Part shown: positions 32,214 through 39,532 of the stretch, piece by piece | How positions within the stretch are numbered: position 1 is the stretch's first letter | Layout of the letters: each line of letters begins with the position of its first letter | DNA from: Verrucomicrobia bacterium LP2A | GTDB lineage: Bacteria > Verrucomicrobiota > Verrucomicrobiia > Methylacidiphilales > Methylacidiphilaceae | Length of the DNA: 64,000 bases | Assembly (NCBI GenBank): GCA_000526255.1 | Contig: JAFS01000001.1 | Location: 1 to 64,000 of the forward strand | Direction of reading: 5' to 3' | The notes under the pieces: model-generated | Told to the model about the DNA's origin: nothing | The model's database searches: none | What the model saw: the letters and a program-made list of their open reading frames with translations, nothing else | Made by a program: the position numbers and the translations under genes

Positions 32214-33019
32214 AAGAGGACTCCGAAGAGGGTGAGGATCAAGGGGCTCCACAGTCCGCCCGGCGAGCCGCCGGGACGAGCCGCCAGCCCGTAGAGGAGG
32301 GCAACCCAGGCGGCATGGATTCCGACCGGCATCCAAAGAGCGCCGGTGACGAGATAGGCCGTGGCGAGAGCCGCTCCGACGGCGAAGAGGAGAAGGCCCT
32401 GCGCGTCAAGCCAGGAAAAGGAGAGGATGGGCGCCAGGTGCGCGTGGAGGAGCTCCCAGCCGGAGAAGGCGGTGGGCGATCCTTTCCAGGCCTCCGGGGA
32501 GGAGCGCAGGTAGTGCGCGAGGCAGAAGAGGAGGGAGCTGGCGAGGATCGCGGGCAATCGGCCGAGGCCGCGTAGCAGGATGGAGAAGAAGATCCCGCGG
32601 AAGAGGAGCTCCTCGGTGAGGCCGATGAGCAGTCCTCGTCCCGTCCAGATCCCGAGGGAAGCCGGATCCCAGCGGAGTCCGACCGGATGTCCGGAAGAGG
32701 CCGGGAGGAGCAGGGGCAAGAGGCAGAGCAGTCCGGAAGCGAGGCCGAGCAGGCACCCCCAGAGGAACGGGCGGAGTACGGGCCGGATGAGGCCAACGTC
32801 GCTCCAGGAATGGATGCCCAAGGGCTTCCGGAAGAGGAGGAGCAGGAGAAGGGCCGAAAGCTCGAGGACACGCCGAAAGTATCGTCCGGGTGGGGCCGGA
32901 TAGACCGGGCTCAGGAGTGCATAAACGGCGGGGCTCAACAGGGCGGCGGCCAGGAAGATCGCAACCAGGTAGGCGAGGAAGGCGGGAAGCGGAGAGGAAA
33001 AGCGCTCGGTCGCAGGCAT
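32171..33019 (-). CDS. CPBP-family intramembrane metalloprotease
   Basis: A 282-residue membrane protein of the CPBP (CAAX protease/bacteriocin-processing, Abi) family with about eight hydrophobic helices. The conserved motif 1 is EELLFRGIFFSILLRG; motif 2 and 3 histidines are in FCLAHYL and in GIHAAW. Start ATG 33019 gives a normal N-terminus; the frame is open to 33178. Relatives cleave or process membrane proteins and some confer bacteriocin self-immunity. No bacteriocin gene is nearby. The 3' end overlaps comF. Confidence 0.82.
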   Translation of the reverse strand: MPATERFSSPLPAFLAYLVAIFLAAALLSPAVYALLSPVYPAPPGRYFRRVLELSALLLLLLFRKPLGIHSWSDVGLIRPVLRPFLWGCLLGLASGLLCLLPLLLPASSGHPVGLRWDPASLGIWTGRGLLIGLTEELLFRGIFFSILLRGLGRLPAILASSLLFCLAHYLRSSPEAWKGSPTAFSGWELLHAHLAPILSFSWLDAQGLLLFAVGAALATAYLVTGALWMPVGIHAAWVALLYGLAARPGGSPGGLWSPLILTLFGVLLWIVFGQRRRGRVA

Positions 33020-33180
33020 CGACGACCGTGAGCATTCGGGGAAGGGAGGATCTCCCGCAAGCAGAATGGCGGAAATTTGAAGCCGATCGGCCGGGCGGAA
33101 GGGATAAGTGGTGCGCCCAAACGAAAGGCAGCGGCTCTCCTTTTGCATTTTTTCTACTGCGCGCACCGCTGCCTCCACCT

Positions 33181-34161
33181 ATGCTTCAAGGAAAGGTGAC
33201 GACGACACCGCTGGAGTTCGAAAAGACGATTTGGGAGATGGAGCGCACGCTGGAAACCCTGAAGGCACGAGCCAAGGAGAATCCGGTCGATCAGGAAGAA
33301 GAGGTTGCCACGCTGGAAAGGAAGCTGGGAGAGGCGCGCCGCTCGGTCTACGCCAGCTTGACCGCTTGGCAGCGTGTGCAAATCGCGCGGCATCCCCAGC
33401 GGCCGTACACGCTCGATTTCTTGGAGCGGCTGGCTCCGGGTTTCCTTGAGCTCGGGGGAGACCGCGCCTTCGGCAACGATCCGGCGATGGTTGCGGGCCT
33501 GGCCACCTTCGGAGGGCGAAAGGCGGCGTTTGTCGGCCAGCAGAAGGGGCGGAATCTCAAGGAGAACCTGCGTCGCAACTTCGGCTGTCCTCATCCAGAG
33601 GGCTACCGCAAGGCGCTTCGCGTGATGCGGCTCGCGGCTACCTTTGGACTGCCGATCGTGGCGTTCATCGACACGCCCGGAGCCTACCCGGGGGTAGGGG
33701 CGGAGGAGAGGCACATCGGTCAGGCGATTGCCGAAAACTTGGCTGAGATGTCGGAGCTGCCGGCGCCCATCGTGGCGGTTGTCTTGGCCGAAGGGGGAAG
33801 CGGCGGAGCCCTGGGGATTGGCGTGGCCGACCGGATCCTCATGCTCGAAAATGCCTACTACTCGGTCATTTCTCCGGAGGGGTGCGCGGCGATCCTCTGG
33901 GAGAGCCGCGCCCATGCGCCGCAAGCGGCGGAGGCGCTGCGGCTGACCGCCCAGGATCTCCGTCAGATGGGGCTGATCGACGAGATCGTGCCTGAGCCGG
34001 AGGGGGGAAGCCATCGGGATTGGGAGAAGGCGGCGCAGCTGTTGGAAAAGGTGCTGACGCGCACGCTCGAGGAGGTCTGTGCTCGCGACCGGGAACTGCT
34101 CCTCCGCGAACGGTACGAGAAGATTCGCCGGTACGGCGTCTGGGAAGAAAAGAGCGAATAG
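33181..34161 (+). CDS. accA: Acetyl-CoA carboxylase carboxyltransferase subunit alpha
   Basis: This is the alpha half of the carboxyltransferase (326 aa). Family motifs are HPQRPYTLDFLERL, FGGDRAF-like ELGGDRAFGNDPA, the oxyanion region GRNLKENLRRNFG, IDTPGAYPGVGAEERHIGQA and EGGSGGALGIGVAD. There is no recognisable Shine-Dalgarno sequence before the ATG (the upstream bases are CCTCCACCT), so translation initiation may be weak or leaderless. ribH follows 78 bp downstream after a structured leader. Confidence 0.95.
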   Translation: MLQGKVTTTPLEFEKTIWEMERTLETLKARAKENPVDQEEEVATLERKLGEARRSVYASLTAWQRVQIARHPQRPYTLDFLERLAPGFLELGGDRAFGNDPAMVAGLATFGGRKAAFVGQQKGRNLKENLRRNFGCPHPEGYRKALRVMRLAATFGLPIVAFIDTPGAYPGVGAEERHIGQAIAENLAEMSELPAPIVAVVLAEGGSGGALGIGVADRILMLENAYYSVISPEGCAAILWESRAHAPQAAEALRLTAQDLRQMGLIDEIVPEPEGGSHRDWEKAAQLLEKVLTRTLEEVCARDRELLLRERYEKIRRYGVWEEKSE

Positions 34162-34173
34162 TCGTTCGGTGTA

Positions 34174-34220
34174 GACGCCCGACGGTCGAAGGAAAAGGCT
34201 TCCTTTTTATCGTTGGCGTC
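34174..34220 (+). promoter_or_regulatory. Structured leader / possible attenuator before ribH
   Basis: GACGCC (34174-34179) pairs with GGCGTC (34215-34220), with further ACG/CGT pairing inside. The enclosed loop contains a second small hairpin, AAGGAA-loop-TTCCTT (34189-34205), followed by a short T-run (34204-34208). The inner hairpin plus T-run resembles a weak terminator; the outer stem would compete with it. It is too short for an FMN riboswitch. Confidence 0.4.
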
Positions 34221-34239
34221 TCTTCGTTCGGAGGGAAAT

Positions 34240-34647
34240 ATGCGTTTTGCGATCGTAGCCAGCACCTACCATCCCGAATATTGCGATGCCTTGGTTGCGG
34301 GGGCAGAGGCGGAGCTCGACGGGCATGAGCTGACCCTTTGCCGGGTGCCGGGAAGCTTCGAGATCCCGCTCCAGGTTCAGCGATTGGCCCGGACCGGAGA
34401 ATACGACGCGATCCTGGCCTTTGGCGTGGTCTGGCAGGGAGAGACCGCGCATGCGCAGGAGATCTTGCGCGCCGTAACCGACGCCCTCATGAGGATCGCC
34501 CTCGAGGAGGACGTGCCGGTCGTTCACGAGGTTCTCTCCGTAAAGACGGAAGCCGAGGCTCGGGAGAGAACGATGGGCGACCTCTCTCGCGGGAGGGAAG
34601 GAGCTCGCGCCGCGCTGGTCGTGGCCGAGCTCGGCCGGAGGATCTAA
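34240..34647 (+). CDS. ribH: 6,7-dimethyl-8-ribityllumazine synthase
   Basis: This is the penultimate enzyme of riboflavin synthesis (135 aa). Start ATG 34240 has GGAGGG just upstream; an ATG nine codons earlier is less likely. The motifs VPGSFEIPLQVQRLA and AFGVVWQGETAHAQEI match the family pattern PGxxEIP and G..I.G.T.H. The catalytic histidine is in ETAH. The usual VLT is VLS. The N-terminal STYHPEY replaces the common FN pair, so the substrate loop is somewhat divergent. ribD lies 1.3 kb downstream in the same cluster. Confidence 0.9.
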   Translation: MRFAIVASTYHPEYCDALVAGAEAELDGHELTLCRVPGSFEIPLQVQRLARTGEYDAILAFGVVWQGETAHAQEILRAVTDALMRIALEEDVPVVHEVLSVKTEAEARERTMGDLSRGREGARAALVVAELGRRI

Positions 34648-34671
34648 CCGGGCTTGAGGGTGGGATTCGGA

Positions 34672-35142
34672 ATGGGGGAGAAAAAGGGGAAGAGCTCGCC
34701 GCGGAGGATGGCCCGGGTGCGGGCCGTGCAATTTTTGTACCAGTGGGGGATGCGGCAGCAGCCTGCACCTTCGCGGAAGAGCTTGGAGGAGTTTTGGGCG
34801 CTGAGCCCCGCGAGCGGATCGGCCCGCCCGTTTGCCGAAGACCTGATCCTGGGCACGATCGAGCATATCTCCCTCCTCGATGAGCGCATCGAGAAATATC
34901 TGGAGAACTGGCGGATCGACCGATTGGCGGACGTCGACCGGAGCATTCTCCGGGTGGCTCTTTACGAGCTCCTGTATCGTGGCGAGATCCCGCCGGTGGT
35001 CTCCGTGAACGAAGCGGTGGATGTGGCGAAGCAACTGAGTAGCGAGGAATCGGGGAAATTCATCAACGGGATCCTCGACCGCGCGTTGCACGACCTGAAC
35101 CGCCCGCTTCGGGCAGCTCAGGATGGGGAGAGCGAGGGATGA
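34672..35142 (+). CDS. nusB: Transcription antitermination factor NusB
   Basis: This all-helical factor joins NusE (S10) at boxA to prevent termination in rRNA operons (156 aa). Hallmarks are RMARVRAVQFLYQW at the N-terminus, IDRLADVDRSILRVALYELL and the SVNEAVDVAKQLSSEESGKF-INGILD block. ATG 34672 is preferred; a TTG at 34654 is possible. The stop overlaps the ftsY start by 4 bp. The ribH-nusB neighbourhood is widely conserved in bacteria. Confidence 0.94.
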   Translation: MGEKKGKSSPRRMARVRAVQFLYQWGMRQQPAPSRKSLEEFWALSPASGSARPFAEDLILGTIEHISLLDERIEKYLENWRIDRLADVDRSILRVALYELLYRGEIPPVVSVNEAVDVAKQLSSEESGKFINGILDRALHDLNRPLRAAQDGESEG

Positions 35143-35987
35143 AGAGCTTTTGGCGAAAGCTGGTCGAAAGGTTTACGCCGGCGGGAGGCGAGAAGGTCGA
35201 CTGGGAGGCCCTGCTACTCGAGGCCGACCTGGGGCTCGCCCTGACGGACCGGTTGAACCGGCTCCTGGAGGACGAGGGGCTGCAGCGGAAGCCGCGGGAA
35301 GCGGAGGAACGGATCCGCGAGGAGCTGCGACGGATTCTCGCGGCGGAAGAGTTCGAGGTTGCCAGCGCGGAGAGACCCGAGGTCATCCTGCTCGTGGGAG
35401 TCAACGGTGGAGGGAAGACGACCACGGCGGCCAAGCTCGCGTTCCGCTACGGACAGGAGGGCAAGCGGGTCATGCTGGCGGCGGCGGATACGTTTCGGGC
35501 TGCGGCGGTCGAGCAGCTCGAAACGTGGGCGCGGCGGACCGGCTCTCTTTTCGTGGCCGGAAGCCCGGGAGCGGATCCAGCGAGCGTCGCCTACCGGGCG
35601 CATGCGCAGGCCGAAGAGGAGAAGGCGCACCTTCTCATCGTCGATACGGCGGGCCGCCTCGCCACCAAGAGCAACCTGATGCTCGAGGCGGGGAAGATCC
35701 GGCGCACGCTCGCCAAGCGGGATCCCGATGCTCCGCATCGCGTCTGGCTGGTAGTCGACGGCACGGTCGGAACCAATGCGCTCTCGCAGGCAACCGAGTT
35801 TCATCGAGCCGTCGGGCTTTCGGGGCTGATCGTGACCAAGCTCGACGGCTCCGCCAAAGGGGGGATGATCGCGGCGGTCAAGGAGGAGCTGGGGATCCCC
35901 ACGGTTTTCGTGGGAACCGGAGAGAAGGTCGAGGACCTTGCGCCCTTCGATCCCGACCGGTATGTCAGCACGTTTTTCGGAGACTGA
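35139..35987 (+). CDS. ftsY: Signal recognition particle receptor FtsY
   Basis: This GTPase docks SRP-bound ribosomes at the inner membrane (282 aa). It consists only of the NG domain, without the acidic A domain found in E. coli. G1 is GVNGGGKTTTAAKLA near residues 87-101, followed by DTFRAAAVEQL, the DTAGR motif and TKLDGSAKGG. It overlaps nusB at the start and ribD at the end. Confidence 0.95.
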   Translation: MKSFWRKLVERFTPAGGEKVDWEALLLEADLGLALTDRLNRLLEDEGLQRKPREAEERIREELRRILAAEEFEVASAERPEVILLVGVNGGGKTTTAAKLAFRYGQEGKRVMLAAADTFRAAAVEQLETWARRTGSLFVAGSPGADPASVAYRAHAQAEEEKAHLLIVDTAGRLATKSNLMLEAGKIRRTLAKRDPDAPHRVWLVVDGTVGTNALSQATEFHRAVGLSGLIVTKLDGSAKGGMIAAVKEELGIPTVFVGTGEKVEDLAPFDPDRYVSTFFGD

Positions 35988-37056
35988 TCTCCGTTCGATG
36001 CGGAGGGCTCTCGCACTCGCGCGCAGGGGGCTCGGCAGGGTCAGCCCCAATCCGGCGGTCGGGGCGGTCCTGGTCCGCGAAGGAAGGGTGCTCGGCGAAG
36101 GCTATCATCGCCGCGCCGGCTTGCCCCATGCGGAGGTCGAAGCGATCGAGGATGCCGCTCGGCGGGGGAACGCCCCGAAGGGCGCGACCCTCTACGTGAC
36201 GCTCGAGCCCTGTTGCACGACGGGGCGGACTCCACCCTGCGTCGATCGGATCATCCGGGAGGGGATCGCCCGCGTCGTGGTGGGCATGGTCGATCCGAAT
36301 CCCCTCCACCGGGGACGGGGTCTTTCCCTGCTCTCCGGTCAGGGAATCGACGTGAGCCAGGGCCTGCTCGAGGAAGAGGTGCGGGAACTCAACCGGGGGT
36401 TCGTTCGCTGGATCACGAGCGGCAGGCCTTGGGTCGTGCAGAAGAGCGCGACCTCCTTGGACGGAAGGATTGGGACCCGGCCCGGGGATAGCCGATGGTT
36501 GAGCGGTCCCGCATCGCTGCGGATGGCGCACCGGCTGCGATGGGAGGCGGACGCAATCCTCATTGGGGCCGAAACCGCTCGCCAGGACGATCCGGAACTG
36601 TCCGTCCGCTTGCCCGGTCGAAAAGGCAAGCGGCAGCCATGGCGGGTCGTCATCAGCCGAAGCGGCCAACTGCCCGCAAGCCTCCGCCTGCTGACCGACT
36701 CCGCCCGGGAACGAACCCTGGTCTTCCGGAACTTTCCTCTGCCGCTGGTCCTCGAAGAGCTCGGCCGGCGAGGAGTCCTGCAGGCCTTGGTCGAGGGAGG
36801 CGGGAAGCTCGCCGGGAGCCTTTTGGCCGAAGGCTTGATCGACGAGGTGGCCCTCTTTCTCTGCCCGACGATCCTCGGGGAGGGGGCTCTCTCGGTCGAT
36901 CCGCCGCGCCCGAGCTTGGGCGAGCATTTCCAGTTGAGGGAATGCCGCCGGTTGGGCGACGATCTCTTTTTACGCGGGATTCGGAGGGATTCCGAAGGGG
37001 TGGACGCGGCGCGCGGCAAGGCGGGATGCGGAACTACCGGGAAGGAGAACCAGTGA
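35962..37056 (+). CDS. ribD: Riboflavin biosynthesis deaminase/reductase RibD
   Basis: A bifunctional enzyme (364 aa) for the second and third steps of riboflavin synthesis. The N-terminal deaminase has the zinc site HAEVEAI and the PCCTTGRTPPC motif near residue 75. The C-terminal reductase follows from about 150, with KSATSLDGRIG and GAETARQDDPEL and the VEGGGKLAGSLL block. The start at 35962 overlaps ftsY by 26 bp and lacks a clear ribosome-binding site; ATG 35998 would avoid the overlap. The stop overlaps the GTG start of hpt. Confidence 0.93.
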   Translation: MSARFSETDLRSMRRALALARRGLGRVSPNPAVGAVLVREGRVLGEGYHRRAGLPHAEVEAIEDAARRGNAPKGATLYVTLEPCCTTGRTPPCVDRIIREGIARVVVGMVDPNPLHRGRGLSLLSGQGIDVSQGLLEEEVRELNRGFVRWITSGRPWVVQKSATSLDGRIGTRPGDSRWLSGPASLRMAHRLRWEADAILIGAETARQDDPELSVRLPGRKGKRQPWRVVISRSGQLPASLRLLTDSARERTLVFRNFPLPLVLEELGRRGVLQALVEGGGKLAGSLLAEGLIDEVALFLCPTILGEGALSVDPPRPSLGEHFQLRECRRLGDDLFLRGIRRDSEGVDAARGKAGCGTTGKENQ

Positions 37057-37610
37057 GGGAAAAGCGCGAATCGGAAATCGGAGGCCTGCTCCTTTCGGAA
37101 GACGTCATCCGCGAGCGGGTGAGAGCGCTCGGGACCGAGATCGGGACCGCTTATTCCGCTGGATCCTTCGTTCTGCTGGGGCTCCTCAACGGGAGCCTTC
37201 TCTTCACGGCCGATCTCTTGCGGGAGCTTCCACCGGAAACCGAGGTGGTATTCTGGCGGGTCAAGAGCTACCGGGGAACCGTCTCCACAGGAATCCCCGA
37301 AGGAGTGGAAGCGGAGGGAGGGGAGTTCATCGGACGCACCGTCCTGGTGGTCGACGACATCCTCGATAGCGGCTGCACCTTGTCGGCAGTGGAAAGGCGG
37401 CTGCGCGAGCTGGGCGCTTGCGCGGTGGATCATTGCGTCCTCCTCTCGAAGCAGAGGCCGCGCCTTCCCGGAACGCCGCTTCCCCGCTGGATCGGCTTCG
37501 AGATTCCGGACCGGTTCGTCGTCGGTTACGGGCTCGATTACAATGGGCGCTACCGGGGCTTGCGTTCGATCCGGGTGCTGGCGGAAGGGGAGGCGATCCG
37601 GGAAGGATAG
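37053..37610 (+). CDS. hpt: Hypoxanthine phosphoribosyltransferase
   Basis: This purine-salvage enzyme makes IMP or GMP from the base and PRPP (185 aa). The GTG start at 37053 is supported by a strong GGAAGGAG eight bases upstream and overlaps the ribD stop (GTGA). The PRPP-binding motif VLVVDDILDSGCTL lies near residues 99-112. The LLNGSLLFTADLLREL loop and the FEIPDRFVVGYGLDYN end region are typical of bacterial Hpt. Confidence 0.93.
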   Translation: MREKRESEIGGLLLSEDVIRERVRALGTEIGTAYSAGSFVLLGLLNGSLLFTADLLRELPPETEVVFWRVKSYRGTVSTGIPEGVEAEGGEFIGRTVLVVDDILDSGCTLSAVERRLRELGACAVDHCVLLSKQRPRLPGTPLPRWIGFEIPDRFVVGYGLDYNGRYRGLRSIRVLAEGEAIREG

Positions 37611-37787
37611 GAGAGAGCCTCGGCAGGATGCCGGGCGCTGAGCCCGTTGCTTGCCAATCGCGGCTCGGCCTGCGCTCCGCGTTTGCCTCGGTCGCTGGAT
37701 GGAGAGCGCGGGCGATCCCGGCAAAGTTTGTGGCCAGGCAGAGCGAGATATTGTATGGGACTCTCCAGGGAGAGCGTTGGGTAAAGG

Positions 37788-38933
37788 ATGAGCCTCAAGT
37801 TTCGTCGGCTGCGGCTGCAGAACTGGAAGAACTTCCTCCAAGTCGAGGTCGAGATCGGGGATCGGCTCTTCCTGGTCGGGCCGAACGCTTCGGGAAAGTC
37901 GAATTTTCTCGATGCGTTTCGCTTCCTTCGGGATCTTGCGCTGCCCGGAGGCGGCTTTCGGGTAGCCATCGACCATCGCGGGGGCGTGAGCGCGATCCGC
38001 TGCTTGGCCGCCCGCCGCTATCCGGACGTCGAAATCCAGGCGTCTCTTCAGTCCTCCGACGGAGCCCTTTGGGAATACCAGCTCGCCTTCAACCAGGACA
38101 AGCAGCGCCGTCCCGCCGTGCGCAAAGAACGGGTCGAGCGCGACCGAAAGGTGCTCCTCGACCGCCCCAACGACGAGGACAAGGAGGATGCCGAGCGGCT
38201 GACGCAAACCTATCTCGAGCAGGTCAACGTCAATCAGCCGTTCCGCGAGATCGCCTCATTATTCGCTTCGATCCGCTACTTGCACATCGTGCCGCAGCTC
38301 GTGCGGGAGCCCGACCGCTCGGTGGGGAGGACGAACGACCCGTTCGGCGGAGATTTTCTTGAGCAGATCGCCAAGACCCAGGAGAAGACCCGCAATTCTC
38401 GGCTGCGGAAGATCCTGAAAGCCCTCAAGGTCGCTGTCCCTCAGCTCGTCGAGATCAAGATGGAGCGGGACGCGAAAGGGACGCCCCACCTCCGCGGCAA
38501 GCATGAGCACTGGAGGCCGCAGGGGGCTTGGCAAGCGGAGAACCAGTTTTCCGATGGGACCTTGAGGCTGATGGGGCTCCTCTGGGCGATTCTCGAAAAA
38601 GGGGGGCCTCTGCTGCTCGAGGAGCCCGAACTTTCCCTGAATCCGGCAATTGTTCGCGTCTTGCCGCAAATGTTCGCTCGGGTGCAACGACAGACGGGGC
38701 GGCAGATCTTCCTGAGCACCCATTCCCCAGACTTGCTCTCGGATGAAGGCATCGGTCTCGATGAGGTGCTCGTGCTTCGTCCTTCCCCTGAGGGTACCGA
38801 GGCAACGCTGGCGACCCGATTTTCGGAGATCCCCGCCCTGCTCGAAGGAGGAAGCAACCTCGCCGAAGCGACTCTTCCGAAGACGCGACCCAGCGACCCG
38901 GAACAGCTCGCCTTGGGCCTCGATCTTGAATGA
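37788..38933 (+). CDS. RecF/OLD-like AAA (ABC-type) ATPase
   Basis: A 381-residue ABC-fold ATPase of the AAA_15/AAA_21 type. Walker A is GPNASGKS at residues 31-38, the signature-like motif is FSDGTLRLMGLLWAI near 260, Walker B is LLLEEPELSLNP near 275 and the switch histidine is in LSTHSPDLLS near 311. All ATPase motifs are intact. It has no TOPRIM domain of its own; the next gene, overlapping by 4 bp, carries a TOPRIM-like pattern. A single-chain version would be an OLD nuclease, so the pair looks like a split OLD-type system of the kind involved in phage defence. The function is an inference from this layout. Confidence 0.85.
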   Translation: MSLKFRRLRLQNWKNFLQVEVEIGDRLFLVGPNASGKSNFLDAFRFLRDLALPGGGFRVAIDHRGGVSAIRCLAARRYPDVEIQASLQSSDGALWEYQLAFNQDKQRRPAVRKERVERDRKVLLDRPNDEDKEDAERLTQTYLEQVNVNQPFREIASLFASIRYLHIVPQLVREPDRSVGRTNDPFGGDFLEQIAKTQEKTRNSRLRKILKALKVAVPQLVEIKMERDAKGTPHLRGKHEHWRPQGAWQAENQFSDGTLRLMGLLWAILEKGGPLLLEEPELSLNPAIVRVLPQMFARVQRQTGRQIFLSTHSPDLLSDEGIGLDEVLVLRPSPEGTEATLATRFSEIPALLEGGSNLAEATLPKTRPSDPEQLALGLDLE

Positions 38934-39523
38934 TGCCAGTCGGGAGCATCATCTCCGCTGCGGTTGAGGGCCGTGTCGATGCGGCCGTCGTCAAGAAGCT
39001 GATCGTGCACGTCGGAGCAAGTCCGGGCGATGTCCACGTCAAAGATGGGAAGACGAAGCTCCGAGAGAAGCTCGCCGGCTACCGCAAGGCGGCCCGCTAC
39101 AGGCCTTGGATGGTGCTCGTCGATCTCGACCAGGAAGCCGATTGCGCTCCCTTGTTGCGGAAGCATTGGCTTCCGGAACCTGACCCTCGGTTGTGCTTTC
39201 GGGTGGCCGTGCGTGCGGTAGAATCCTGGCTGCTGGCCGATGCGCTCGGCCTCTCTAGATTCCTGGGAATCGCTTCGGCCAAGATCCCGTCAGACCCAGA
39301 GGCGCTGCCGGACCCCAAGGCTGCTCTGGTGGTGCTCGCTGGCGGTTCGAGAAAGCGAAAGATCCGGGAGGATATGGTCCCCCGTGTGGGAAGCGGGCGA
39401 AAATCCGGACCGCTCTATCCGTTGCGTATGATCGAGTTTGTTCATCGCCACTGGCAGCCGGACCGAGCGGCTGAGCGTTCGGAGAGCCTTCGGCGCACGA
39501 TCGAGCGATTGAGGCGACTCTGA
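38930..39523 (+). CDS. DUF4276-like TOPRIM-type protein, partner of the ATPase
   Basis: A 197-residue protein that looks like DUF4276. It has the acidic TOPRIM arrangement of one glutamate in AVEGRVDAAVV (Glu13) followed by VLVDLDQEAD (Asp65 and Asp67), and then the family segment VAVRAVESWLLAD. TOPRIM domains cut or re-join nucleic acids using Mg2+. The C-terminal part is basic (SRKRKIRED), which suits nucleic acid binding. ATG 38930 overlaps the ATPase stop (ATGA), which implies a fixed ratio of the two proteins. Nuclease activity is inferred, not shown. Confidence 0.75.
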   Translation: MMPVGSIISAAVEGRVDAAVVKKLIVHVGASPGDVHVKDGKTKLREKLAGYRKAARYRPWMVLVDLDQEADCAPLLRKHWLPEPDPRLCFRVAVRAVESWLLADALGLSRFLGIASAKIPSDPEALPDPKAALVVLAGGSRKRKIREDMVPRVGSGRKSGPLYPLRMIEFVHRHWQPDRAAERSESLRRTIERLRRL

Positions 39524-39532
39524 TCTCTTTTG

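Noticed and set aside
34161-34240. FMN riboswitch upstream of ribH
   Set aside because: The leader is only about 80 bp and lacks the conserved FMN-aptamer blocks; only simple hairpins are present.
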